Shown here: positions 25,668 through 34,845 of the stretch, piece by piece
Layout of the letters: each line of letters starts with the position of its first letter
Numbering within the stretch: the stretch's first letter is position 1
Assembly: GCA_965220315.1 (NCBI GenBank)
Contig: CBDCPP010000002.1
Coordinates: 744,001-808,000, forward strand
Source: JAPOXK01 sp965220315
GTDB lineage: Bacteria; Chloroflexota; Dehalococcoidia; Bin125
DNA length: 64,000 nt
Direction of reading: 5' to 3'
Translations under genes and position numbers: made by a program
Notes under the pieces: generated by a model
Seen by the model: the letters and a program-made list of their open reading frames with translations, nothing else
What the model was told of the DNA's origin: nothing
The model's database searches: none

Positions 25668-25951
25668 CGGATGCGATTCGCGGCCCTGTCCGCGGCGCGC
25701 TTCCGTCGCCGGGCTTCCCCAGCGCGGCGGAGCAACTCGCGGTTCTCTTCGGTGACCGCCAGGAAGCGGTCCCGCCCGCTGTGGTCCTCACCCCAGACGG
25801 CGGGCGATTGCACCGGTGTGCGGGGCATCGTTGCGTGCTCCAGTAGGTCCAAGGCTTGGCCAACGATCGCGTGCGGCATGCCAGCAGCGTAGGGACGCCC
25901 GCAGGAGTTGCCCAGGGGGAAGTTGGTGAAGAGGAAGCGGGGCACGCCGCA
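25632..25951 (-). repeat. Inverted-repeat copy 2 (selenoprotein 3' end/LLM start)
   Basis: Counterpart of 15052-15370, on the opposite strand. Copy 1 keeps the whole selenoprotein and only the start of the LLM gene; copy 2 keeps the whole LLM gene and only the 3' end of the selenoprotein. Together they bracket 15.05-25.95 kb. Confidence 0.85.
25664..25951 (-). pseudogene. 3' fragment of the GrdB-like selenoprotein gene
   Basis: The last ~95 codons of the family seen at 14449-15339, beginning at CGVPRFLFT and ending in the same AANRIR tail. Similarity stops abruptly at 25951, so the redox-motif region, including the Sec codon, is absent and the fragment cannot be a functional reductase. Its TGA overlaps the start of the downstream LLM gene. 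Confidence 0.85.
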
Positions 25952-26125
25952 CTCTCGCATCCGATGCCGTCCCCGTCTTGGTCCGAAGCCATGAGCGACC
26001 AGCCGTGCGTTACGGTGGCGTTAGAACTCCTTCACTCCTGGCGAATTCATACAGACCCTGCCCGATGTCGGCGATGCGCCATCGCGCGTTTGTCGTGGCG
26101 ACCGGCGGTGCTTGGGTAGATCCGC

Positions 26126-26290
26126 GTCGCGCGGCGGCCCCATCGATCTGCTCGGAAAGTAGGGGGTGGACGATCCCTGCGCGGGGGCGGCGCCGGCGAC
26201 CGTCCCTTGCCTATATAAAATGGGTAATGGGCATTGGAGCGGGAGACGGGGGTCGAATCCGCGACCCGATCCTGCGGGAAGCAGCTACGG
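26126..26290 (-). pseudogene. tRNA-Gly 3'-half remnant with downstream flank
   Basis: 26235-26267 matches the 3' end of the intact tRNA-Gly(CCC) gene at 63346-63378 at 32 of 33 positions: encoded CCA, acceptor 3' strand, T-arm. Similarity continues weakly to about 26290 through a damaged anticodon arm; the 5' half is missing. Upstream on the plus strand, 26126-26234 also resembles 63241-63345 (shared GCTCGGAAAG and GGTGGACGAT blocks). This looks like an attachment-site or segmental duplication of the tRNA locus, in the same orientation as the real tRNA. The sequence from 25952 to 26125 and from 26291 to 26504 holds no gene I can support. Confidence 0.75.
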
Positions 26291-26504
26291 GAACCTTCGA
26301 GCCTCGTCTGCCACCGCCTGTGGGGCCGCACGGCTGGGAGCGCGGCCTTCGCGCCTTCCGCGACCAGCGACGGGGGTCGGCGGCACTGACTGGCGTCCCA
26401 GCGATGGGTGGGAGCACAGCGTCAGGGCACGCGGCCCGTGGGGACCGCCCGTCCGCGCGGGCAACGCATCCCCGGTGCCCTGCAGGGACGCCGCAGGAGC
26501 CCGC

Positions 26505-27651
26505 TTAATACACGCCGGGGAAAATCCGGTACTTCACTCGGGCCTGATACTCGGCCCACTTCGCGGCGCCGTATTTCTCGGCACAGAACTGGTCGTCCAC
26601 CCGTTGCCGCCAGACGAACAGCGTGACGATGAAGGCAAAGTAGGTCCACGCCCAGGGATTCGTGAAGTAGCCGAAGACCAGGGCAATGGACAGGGCCAGG
26701 AACCCCTCGCCTAGGTAGTTGAAATGGCGGGCGACCCCCCAGAGACCACTGCACAGGATCTTGCGGTCGCCGGCCGCAATGTACTGCGGCGCGATGAGCC
26801 CGAGAAACTTGCGCTCGGGCCAGCGCTTGAAGGTGTATTTCTGCAAATTGGCGCCGCGCGAGATGCCCCACCCGAACAGGAACAGCGCCGCCGTGCCGAT
26901 GAGCCACACAGAGGTCCATGCCGGCGAGAATCCGGGGTCCGGGTACGCGGCCATGCCCCACAAGGGGAGGATGAACAGCCACCCGTAGACCACGAGCCCC
27001 CCCCCCCCCCCAGAACAACTTGAAGCCGAGATTCTCGTGGATCAGATCGTAGGTATAGAGCTGGACGCGCTCAAAGATGAAGTAGTCCAGGATGTAGAAG
27101 GTGAAGAAGGCCGCGTAGAGGAAGACGCCGAGATTGGCGTCGTCGCCAAAGCGGTTGTAGTGGTACACGGCCCCGGAGAGGGCGTTGAGCGACAACATCG
27201 TCCCCCCGACGACATAGAAATACATCTTGATGTCGACGCGGTTGTTGAAGAACGCCAGCTCCTGGGCCCGCCCTGCCCACAACGCCAAGTTCGGATGCTT
27301 GATCGTGCCTGGCGGCTGGCTGAACACCGCCACGAGGGTAAAGACCGTGGTGAAGACCGTGCCGCCGGCCACCGCATAGACCGAGGACCGGTAGAACCAA
27401 TCCCGCGGCATCCCGGTGAGCTCGAGCGCCCACACGATCAGCGCGATGGCAAACACCAGCAGACCGTTGAGCCGATAGGTGCGGGGTGCACCGGTGGTCG
27501 GATTGATGACGTAGCCGGGAACCCGTCTTCCTGGCAGGAGGAGCTGCGCCAGGAAAAACACGGCGAAGATCACCAGCGGGGTGAAAAACCCCGCAATCGC
27601 TTCCGTCCCGGAAAGCTCGAAGAGGTGGCCAATCCCCAGCCATTCAATCAC
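26505..27651 (-). pseudogene. Sterol C14/C24-reductase-like (ERG4/ERG24, DUF1295-type) membrane protein, frame broken at a C15 run
   Basis: Starting at ATG 27651, the first ~215 codons encode an integral membrane protein with several helices (LVIFAVFFLAQLLLPG, NGLLVFAIALIVWALE) and a RTYRLNG segment. At 26997-27011 there are 15 consecutive C (G on the coding strand). As written, the frame runs on out of register to 26422; with 14 or 17 G it continues into LVVYGWLFILPLWG, RKFLGLIAPQYIAAGD, the conserved ARHFNYLGEG block and a C-terminal YRIFPGVY, the hallmarks of the ERG4/ERG24 family, ending at 26505. The whole would be about 381 residues. Known enzymes are NADPH-dependent sterol reductases; bacterial relatives may reduce other polyprenoid double bonds. 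The run may be phase-variable or a sequencing error. Confidence 0.85.
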
Positions 27652-27693
27652 GGTCGAATACCCCTTCGTCCAGGGACGTGGGCATTATGGAGT

Positions 27694-27732
27694 AGCCCTG
27701 GCCGGCGTGCCTGTGGGGTGCCGGCCAGGGCT
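27694..27732. repeat. 13-bp inverted repeat upstream of the sterol-reductase-like gene
   Basis: AGCCCTGGCCGGC (27694-27706) and GCCGGCCAGGGCT (27720-27732) are perfect reverse complements with a 13-nt spacer, 43 bp upstream of the ATG at 27651. There is no T-run. It may be a leader hairpin or part of a mobile remnant. Confidence 0.7.
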
Positions 27733-27919
27733 GCGGCCGCCGATCGTCAGGGCGACCGGACGTCGCTCCCTCCGCGTTTGACGACGAGCGTGACCGGAGC
27801 GACGGGATCGGCTAAGCGAACCGCTCCTCGCTCAGGGACGCCGGCGCAACGTTGGTGTGTCTCCGCGATGTTCCTCGCCCGACCGGCAAGAGGGGGGGCT
27901 GGTGACCTGCCAGCGGCGT

Positions 27920-27954
27920 CGGCCAGCCAGGTGCCGCGGTCTCCTGGCTGGCCG
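27920..27954. repeat. 12-bp inverted repeat
   Basis: CGGCCAGCCAGG (27920-27931) and CCTGGCTGGCCG (27943-27954) form a perfect 12-bp stem around an 11-nt loop. It is not followed by T residues. Confidence 0.7.
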
Positions 27955-28467
27955 TGCTCCAGATGGCGATTCCATAGCGGGCCATGAATGGGCCACTGAA
28001 AGGAGGAAAATCGGTAGGTCTCCTAGATAGTCGGGCGCCCAGAGATCCGGGATGCCGCGACGCGGGGATTCGCGGACGGCGTCAGCGCCGTAGGGTAGGC
28101 GTAGGTCGACTGATCCGGGGTGCGGAAGAGTCACGTAATCGTCGGGCGGGGTGGACAGATTCAAGCTGGCAGACCCCCCCCCGGCAGCGCGTGGTCCGTC
28201 GCCTCCGTACCGATGCTCGGGGTGGAAGGCCTGGTCGAGCGGCTCCGCGCGGTGGGAGCCGTGTGACTGCGGACATCCGCTTCCACGTCTTGCTCTCGCT
28301 GGCGGGACGCTGTCGTCCGCGGCGTGATGCGGTGGACGGCGGGCCGCCGCCGCGGCCTTTGCGATCAAGGGGTATCGCGGGTGTGCCCAGGATCGATCGC
28401 CGCGGAGTGGTCCCTTGTCCATGCCACGCGCACTCATCGCGCGACTTCGCTTCATGCATGGCGGACG
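27955..28467. other. Gene-poor stretch with a possible decayed coding fragment
   Basis: No intact gene is supported. On the minus strand, about 28010-28190, one frame reads like a protein fragment (LPHPGSVDLRLPYGADAV, GIPDLWAPDYLGDL), ending upstream at a run of C near 28178. I cannot assign a family. The rest is Arg/Pro-rich in every frame. Confidence 0.35.
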
Positions 28468-28474
28468 GGCAGCG

Positions 28475-29470
28475 CTACGTCCTCTCTGCGTCCTCAAACG
28501 GGCAATCCATCCAGCGGTGTTCGATGCCCGCGTCGAGGAACAGACCCCCGCGCGGGACGTACCCGAGGCGCGCGAAGAAGCCGGCGGTGTGCGCCGGCGC
28601 GGCGAGCGTGACGCCGGCGTAGCCGCGCCGGCGCGCCTCGTCGTGCAGCGCCGCCATGGTCGCGCCGCCCCAGTAGCGCCCGCGTTGTTCCTGGAGCACG
28701 GCGACATGGCTGATGTGCGGATACTTCCCGGCCGGCGCGTTGAGGAGGAGTCGGCCGGTCGCCACCGGTCGACCGTCGAGGCGCCCGAGCACGTGCACGG
28801 CATCCGCCCCGGTCGCGGGATCGCCGTCGTAGCGATCGATCGCCTCGTCCTCGGAGCGGCGCTGCTCCGCAATGAAGACGGCGCGGCGGACGGCCAGCGC
28901 CTCCTGCATCTCCGCGGGTGTCCTGACGACGTGCACCCGAAAGCCGGGCTGGACGCGCGCCTCGAACTCCGGGGCTGGTTGGAGCACCAGTTGCATCTCG
29001 ACGAGGTCGATCCAGCGCCCGTGTTTGTAGCCGAAGTCCTTGCGCAGGGCGGAGCGCTCGAAGCCCAGCGACGCGAAGAGCGCGAGACTGGCCGCGTTCT
29101 CCGACGTGATGCGCGCGATGAGCACGTGCAGGATGCGCTCGCGCGCCCCGGCGATTAACGCTTCGACGAGCTGCCGCCCCACCCCGCTGCGGTGGTGCTC
29201 GCGGTCGACATAGACCGTGACCTCGCGGGTGAAGCGGAAGCCGAACTTCTGCATCGGCGTGCAATAGGCAAAGCCGAGGACCGCCTCCTTGCTCTGGGCG
29301 ACGAGCACGATCTCGTCGTGGTACGTCTCCAGCCAGGCGCGCCGCCGGGCATCACTCCAGGGCCACTCGTCGAGGGTGGCGACGCCTTCCAGGACCTCGC
29401 GGTTGTAGATGCGCTGGATGGCGGGCAGGTCGTGTGTGCCTGCTGGCCGGATCGTGAGGGGTTGTGTCAC
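28475..29470 (-). CDS. Two-domain GNAT N-acetyltransferase
   Basis: 331 residues forming two GNAT folds. Residues 1-165 resemble the phosphinothricin/methionine sulfoximine acetyltransferase group (IRPAGTHDLPAIQRIYNREV, then the acetyl-CoA loop HRSGVGRQLVEAL and LGFERSALRKDFGYKHGRWID). Residues about 175-331 form a second GNAT with VRRAVFIAEQRRSEDE and VLGRLDGRPVATGRLL blocks, like ElaA-type proteins. A fusion could acetylate two substrates or use one half as a scaffold. The last ~120 codons are duplicated, damaged, at 43465-43826. The gene is 47 bp from the dead response-regulator fragment upstream and otherwise alone. Confidence 0.85.
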   Translation of the reverse strand: MTQPLTIRPAGTHDLPAIQRIYNREVLEGVATLDEWPWSDARRRAWLETYHDEIVLVAQSKEAVLGFAYCTPMQKFGFRFTREVTVYVDREHHRSGVGRQLVEALIAGARERILHVLIARITSENAASLALFASLGFERSALRKDFGYKHGRWIDLVEMQLVLQPAPEFEARVQPGFRVHVVRTPAEMQEALAVRRAVFIAEQRRSEDEAIDRYDGDPATGADAVHVLGRLDGRPVATGRLLLNAPAGKYPHISHVAVLQEQRGRYWGGATMAALHDEARRRGYAGVTLAAPAHTAGFFARLGYVPRGGLFLDAGIEHRWMDCPFEDAERT

Positions 29471-29625
29471 GCGTTCGCCACCTTACCTTCACGCTCGTTG
29501 ACCCCCGGCATCGCGCGATTCTACGGCCCCTGTCCGTTCCGGTGCGGTTGGACCGTGCGAGGGAGTATCCCTGCGTTGTCCTGTGCCCTGCGACGAGCGG
29601 CCACGAAGGGCAGCCCCGGGGCTAC

Positions 29626-29745
29626 TCTTGCGGCTTCGCCATCCGGTAACCGACGCGCGGGACGGTGCAGATGTAGGTCGGGTGGGTCGCGTCGTCGCCC
29701 AGCATGCGGCGCAGGTTCTTCACGACCGTGCGCACCGGCCCTGAC
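29626..29745 (-). pseudogene. C-terminal fragment of an OmpR/PhoB-type response regulator
   Basis: A minus-strand frame of 37 codons ending in TAG reads VVKNLRRMLGDD, then PTYICTVPRVGYRM, exactly the recognition helix and wing of winged-helix response regulators. Upstream a short out-of-frame match (GKLMLVR) to the preceding part of the domain is seen, but no receiver domain exists. It is a truncated relic and cannot be functional. Confidence 0.75.
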
Positions 29746-29775
29746 CAGCATCAGCTTGCCGATGGCGCCGGGGCA

Positions 29776-30517
29776 GGTGGCCACGGAGCCAACGCCGACG
29801 GCTACATTGTGAATTTTCTCATGTATCGGACTGCCGCGTCAGGTTCAAATAGGCTCTGCGGGCTTCAGCGGAAACCCGCTCCGGTTCTCTTTCGTACCCG
29901 GCTCAGATGTCTACCGTTAGCTTGGCTGGATAGTTCAATCCGGCTCCAGGCACTGAAGGATCTAAGGAGTCGAAATTACCTCGCGTGCACCGACGACTAC
30001 GTGCACAACGTGTCGGGTGAGGGCGTGCGCGCATGGGCCGTGGAACCGCAGGATGCCGCTATCCACATCGAGATACTGGTCGGGCACGTCGAGACGATTC
30101 TCCGGGAGCTCGCCGTGCTTGGAGACGGCGGGACGTCTGTGAATCCGCGAGGGTCTTCCTAGACGCTTTCCCCGCAGCCTACTGTACGAGAAGCGAGCGT
30201 CGGTTCGGCCGGCATCCAGCCCAGAGCACACGGCCGGTTCCGAACTCGCCAACTCGGATGCGGGGAGGACGCGAATGCAACCAACGCCGTCGGGCACCGG
30301 AGTGCGCAAGGGTCCACACTTGCGTAGAGTGCTGTCCGGATGCAGGTAACTGGAGACGCCCGCCCGTGAGTGCACGCGGCATCAATGGTGGTGGTCGAAG
30401 GCTCGTGGCGGCGCTCGCCGAGGTGTTGGGGCGGTCGCATAATTACCGCAAGCGAAGTGTCCACGAAGCCAGGAACGGACCAACGGCAATGGTCCAGAAT
30501 GAAGGAAGAACACCGCC
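29776..30517. other. Intergenic, no supported gene
   Basis: About 740 bp of lower GC than the backbone. A plus-strand frame around 29990-30160 looks slightly protein-like (HIEILVGHVETILRELAVL) but has no start, RBS or recognisable family. No RNA or repeat was recognised. Confidence 0.5.
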
Positions 30518-33191
30518 ATGACTGTACTCCCTCTTGGTCTCCGCTGGCTGGCACTCCTGACAATTCTGCTCATCACCGTCGTTTCAAGTGCCTGTAGCGA
30601 CAGTCCGGCGCCCACGACCGTACCCACTGATACTCCCACCCCTGTCCCCACACCGACGGCAACCCCAACGGCCATGCCGACGTCCGTACCTACTGATACT
30701 CCCACCCCTGTGTCTACGCCGACGGCAACCGCAACGGCTATGCCGACGCCCGAAGATGAGCTTGGCCAGGCCAAGCGCGGGTATTCGAGCGACCATGGAG
30801 TATTGAGGCCGTACGTCACGCCCGCCGAAATCGATGGGGCCGGAAGGAAACTATTGGCGATCTACATGGTAGGCAGCGATTTGGAAGAAAACCACCTCGC
30901 TGGCTCAATAGACCTTGTGGAGTTGCTCGACGGCTACTACACCCTGCTCGACAGTCAAGCAGTGGAGGTCATTGTCGCCTTTGGGGGTGCGGACAAAGAC
31001 GGCTGGCGGGGCATGAAATTTGCCAATATCTCCCAGCTTACGGCCGACGTCCAGGACGGTGCATTCGGCAACGAAAGCGACTCCAACGCCTATCTATACC
31101 AAGCCGATGGCGCCCACATGGGTGACGAGAGCTCCCTCAAGCTGTTCCTCGATTACCTGAGAGACGGGTACGTAAACTTCGACCAGAAGTTTCTGAGCTT
31201 CTGGGACCATGGCGGCTCGTACAAAGGGTTTGGCAACGACTCCAATTTCAACGGGGACCCACTGTTCCTAGACGAGATCGCGAGCGCATTCCAGCGCAGC
31301 CAACCGGCCAGCTTCGACCTTGTCGGCTTTGACGCCTGTCTCATGGCGACGGTAGAGGTAGCTAAGATCATCGCACCCCATGCCAAGTACATGATCGCAT
31401 CGGAAGAACTCGAGCCGGGGCACGGCTGGCTCTGGAGCGCCGTGGTTCACCTGTACGCCCAGGAGGAGAGCATCGTCCAGGCTGGGAAGGGGATGGTCGA
31501 CAACTTCGTTCAAGACGTGCACGACGACGAATCCACCGGGAAGACCCTCTCACTGCTGGACCTGGGGCAGTATGACGATTTGGTGGCGGCCCTGAACCCG
31601 GTGGTTTCAGCCTACGGAGAGCAACTGCTCTACAACGCGGCGTATTCCGATAGCCTGATTATTGGGTCCACCAGGGCCCAGTCCTATAACTTCTCGGAAA
31701 GGACGACTCCCGGACATCTATCGACCTGAGGCACTTTACCCAGCTATTGTCAGAAAACCTTCCGGACATAGACACTGGCCGGCTCTTGGATGAACTGCTG
31801 GATGCGGTTGATCGCTTCGTCATCCATTCCAACCATGATGGCTCTACTCCCAACTCCTTTGGGGTCGCTATCGATGCGCCGGAGAACGAAGAGGCAGAGT
31901 ACTCGGCCTACAAGATCAATGACACCTTCCTGGACTTCCAAGGCACATATGTCGACTTCCTTCTAGCTGATATCGAGCCGCCGGACGTGATGGTGAAGTC
32001 GACGGATTCCGATGGGACCCTCGCCACCATTCATGACGACAACTTGGCCAAGGTAACCACCCTCTATGGATTCGTCCAGGCAGTGGAGTATGAAGACGGG
32101 ACGGTTGAAGATTTCTTCATGGTTATCGCTGAGGAAGCAGCCTACCCTGAGATCGATGACCTGTACTTAGCTTCATCGTGGGACCAATTATGGTTCACCA
32201 TGGAGTATGACCCAGGAGAGGACACAGCCTGGATACCGGCGTTCTTAACTGACCGCTTCGAGTTGGATGGTCAGGAATATACGGCTACACAGTTGAAATC
32301 GAATACTACCAAGTGGATAAAGACTATAGCGGTCAAGAGGTCCCATATGATTTTGCGACGATGACATTAGTGGTAGATGACCATTGGGAGGTCACGGCTA
32401 GCTACATCGAAACCTATCAAATCCTGTTCTCCGGACCCGACGATGAAGAAGGTACAGTCCAGTTCGACAAAGTGACTTTGCAGATCAAACCCGGGGACGC
32501 GATCCAATTCTGGAATTTCGGCTTCAACCTGGAGAACCCAGCCAACGACGGTTGGTTCGAAGCCAGCGATGTCGTAACCTTCGTCCAGGAACCGGTCTTC
32601 CAATTGGAATTTCTTGAGTTCGAGGACGAATTCGGCCAGCTGATTGAGTACTACTATGCTATTTGGGCTGAGGACGCGAGCGGCAACGCGACCCTGTCAG
32701 ATCTGATCGCCTCGATGCGGGTGGTGGACTCACCCTTTGGGAACATGCTGGTCTTCGAAGACCCATCGGGCTACTTCGAGGTGCAGGTGCCGCAGATTTG
32801 GATAGAGGAAGAGCCGGACTCGTCGCAGTACGAGGTTTTCAAGGCTTCCGAACACGAGGGGAACAGCGCCATCACTATATATGTCGAGGAGGGCGTTCTT
32901 GCCTCCTTGACGGAGTACGCAGACGCACTTGAATCTTGGTTTCTCGGAGAGGATGTAGAAGACCTCACGAGGGAAAACCTGCAGACGGCGCAAGGTCTTC
33001 CAGCAATCCTGTTTGAGTGGTCAATTGACGGGGAGGCCACCGCGTGGCTGACTTATCTGTCGAATGACGGCGTAGCCGTCGATATCGTCTACTCTTTCAC
33101 CGCCGACCAATTCGACGCGGGAAAGGAACTGGCTTACTACTCCTTTGGCACCTTCCTGGAGTCCATTGACCACCAAGCGAGCGCCGCGTGA
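30518..33191 (+). pseudogene. Clostripain-family (peptidase C11) lipoprotein with two frameshifts
   Basis: Frame 1 (30518-31729) encodes a lipoprotein signal ending VSSAC, a Thr/Pro repeat linker (TDTPTPV twice) and the C11 caspase-like domain with catalytic His231 in WDHGG and Cys274 in FDACLM. The frame breaks near 31695 (CGGAAAGG). The continuation (DLRHFTQLLSENLPDID) runs to 32364, and a second break near 32310-32360 leads to the last segment ending at 33191. Joined, the protein has about 890 residues. C11 peptidases cleave after Arg/Lys; this would act at the cell surface. Base composition is clearly lower in GC than the flanks, suggesting recent transfer. With two independent breaks the gene is likely dead unless both are assembly errors; the catalytic domain itself lies in the first frame. 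Confidence 0.85.
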
Positions 33192-33425
33192 ATCGACCGC
33201 CAGGCTGAGCTAGGGCAGGCACCAAGGCTGGTCAGGAAGAGAGTTCGTGCGGGACGAGGAGACGCTGCAACCAACCCGCGTTCCCTGCGGCCGAGACTGC
33301 TTCGCCTCAGCCCGTTACTAGACCGAGTCGGCGAATGTTGCCGGCAGGGGATCGCTTCCCGCCTGCCAGGCGTCCGGTGATCCGGCGCTCGCTGGAGAGT
33401 ACGCGAGGAACAGGTAGCGCAGCGA

Positions 33426-34313
33426 TCAGCGTGACCGACCGGCCGCACGGGCGGCGTCCAGATCGGCGCGGAACAGGAACTGACTGACATAGCCAGCGTG
33501 GCATCCAAACCGGACGAACCACGCATCCAGCTCTCTCTTGGAGGGGAGCTGTTGCGACCGGAGACAACGGGACACCGAGTTTCTTACGTGCACATCCACC
33601 GGGAAGGCCTCGGTCTTGTCTAGGGAGAACAGGGCGATGCAGGCGGCGATTTTGGGCCCAATGCCGTGGCATTGCATCAATTGTCTCCTGGCCTCGGCGT
33701 CGGGGACTCCGGGGTCAGCCAGATCGCGAAAGTTCAACTCGTTGTTCACCACGCGTCGGGCAGCGGCGAGGATCTTCTCGTCACGACGAAGCCCCAGCCC
33801 CAACCCTTCCAACGTCTCTGCACCGCTCAGCACCATCTCCGGGGAAGGAAAAGTGTGGTGCGGCTCTCCGTCCAATTCAATGGCTTCCCCCAGGCTTTCG
33901 GCTATCTGCTCGACACTGTCGCGGATGCGCTTGAGGGTGTTGCGGGCCGAGCAAATGTAGGCGACGGTGCATTCCCAGGGGTCCGGTTGACGGCGGAACC
34001 GCAGGTGCGGGTATTGCTTGATGAGTGCGGCAACTCGGGCATCCGCGGTGGAGATGGCGTCATAGATGGCGTTGATGTCGTCGTCGAACCGGAAGTAGCG
34101 GTGGAGTAGGTCGTCCAGGTTGCTGTTGGCTCGATACTCCAGGGTGTCGCCGGTTTGCCGTAGGTGTACCAGGTTCCCGGCCAGAACGCCTGACAGCCAT
34201 CCGTCCACCCTTCGGTGCCAGCGGTAGTCCTGCTCCATGGTGAGGACATCGTCCAGCACGAACGGGTAGCGGGCCGAACCGGCCGAGGAGGGGATCTGGA
34301 GTTGTCGCTGCAT
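33426..34313 (-). CDS. OGG1-type 8-oxoguanine DNA glycosylase/AP lyase
   Basis: 295 residues. The C-terminal half carries the HhH-GPD signature of OGG1: MQCHGIGPKIAACIALFSLD with the Schiff-base Lys at 221, and FPVDVHV with the catalytic Asp at 240. Conserved OGG1 features ahead of it include NLVHLRQTGDTLEYRAN, RFDDDINAIY, WECTVAYICSARNTL and GLGLGLRRDEKIL. It lacks an FeS cluster, as expected. The enzyme excises 8-oxoguanine opposite C and nicks the abasic site. Bacterial OGG1-type genes are uncommon compared with Fpg/MutM. It stands alone, facing away from the HicAB operon. Confidence 0.9.
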   Translation of the reverse strand: MQRQLQIPSSAGSARYPFVLDDVLTMEQDYRWHRRVDGWLSGVLAGNLVHLRQTGDTLEYRANSNLDDLLHRYFRFDDDINAIYDAISTADARVAALIKQYPHLRFRRQPDPWECTVAYICSARNTLKRIRDSVEQIAESLGEAIELDGEPHHTFPSPEMVLSGAETLEGLGLGLRRDEKILAAARRVVNNELNFRDLADPGVPDAEARRQLMQCHGIGPKIAACIALFSLDKTEAFPVDVHVRNSVSRCLRSQQLPSKRELDAWFVRFGCHAGYVSQFLFRADLDAARAAGRSR

Positions 34314-34608
34314 GGCTTCGGCAGGGTCTCAGACTAGCGCGTTGGGGTGGAGATATGACGGGGAGCGGGCGGCGGGAACTGGTCAGGGCAGGGGGTTAGC
34401 GTTGCCAACGCAGCGCAAGGGAGGCCACCGCACATGTGCGATGGCCTCCCTTGCCCGTCTCCTGTGTGCGGGCCATTCGTGTCCGGAGGAGCGGCTGGAC
34501 AGCCGGACCATGCCTTGTCTGACGCCGCCGTCGCAGTCCCAGATCATAGAGTTTGGGAAGCGTGCGGACGGACTTCTCGCATCTGGTCGCTCCCCCACTC
34601 CCTAAAGG

Positions 34609-34640
34609 CAACACTCGTGTTGACATCAACACTAGTGTTG
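34609..34640 (+). promoter_or_regulatory. hicAB promoter/operator: two palindromes around a -35 box
   Basis: Two nearly identical 14-bp palindromes, CAACACTCGTGTTG (34609-34622) and CAACACTAGTGTTG (34627-34640, perfect), are 18 bp apart centre to centre. A TTGACA -35 box (34620-34625) lies across their junction; the -10 is weak. This fits autorepression by HicB bound to both sites. From 34314 to 34608 I see no gene. Confidence 0.7.
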
Positions 34641-34656
34641 TGCACGATCGAGTGGA

Positions 34657-34845
34657 ATGAACACCGCAGAGTTCCGCCGCTGGCTGAGGAAGCAAGACTG
34701 TACGTTCGAAACCCACAAAGGCGGCAGCGGGCACCTCACCATTCGCCGCGGTGACCGCGTCAGCCAGTTGCCGATGCACGGCGGCCGCAAGGAGCTGGGC
34801 CGAGGCCTGGTGGCGAAGATCAAGAAGGACTTGGGGTTGCACTAA
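34657..34845 (+). CDS. hicA: HicA-type mRNA interferase toxin
   Basis: 62 residues, the usual size of HicA, a dsRBD-fold ribosome-independent mRNA nuclease. The conserved features are present: RRWLRKQDC near the start, the catalytic-His region GGSGHLTI (residues about 21-28), and the PMHGGRKELGRGLVAKIKKDLGL C-terminus in pieces. Stop TAA overlaps the ATG of hicB by one base (TAATG), so the two are coupled with the toxin first. The promoter with palindromic operator lies 17-48 bp upstream. Confidence 0.92.
   Translation: MNTAEFRRWLRKQDCTFETHKGGSGHLTIRRGDRVSQLPMHGGRKELGRGLVAKIKKDLGLH

Noticed and set aside
26422..26996. C-terminal tail of the uncorrected sterol-reductase frame
   Set aside because: After the C15 run this frame is Arg/Pro-rich nonsense, while the other frame continues the conserved family motifs to 26505.
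29962..30375. 137-aa minus-strand ORF upstream of the clostripain gene
   Set aside because: No RBS, no recognisable motif and a composition similar to random reading of the other strand.
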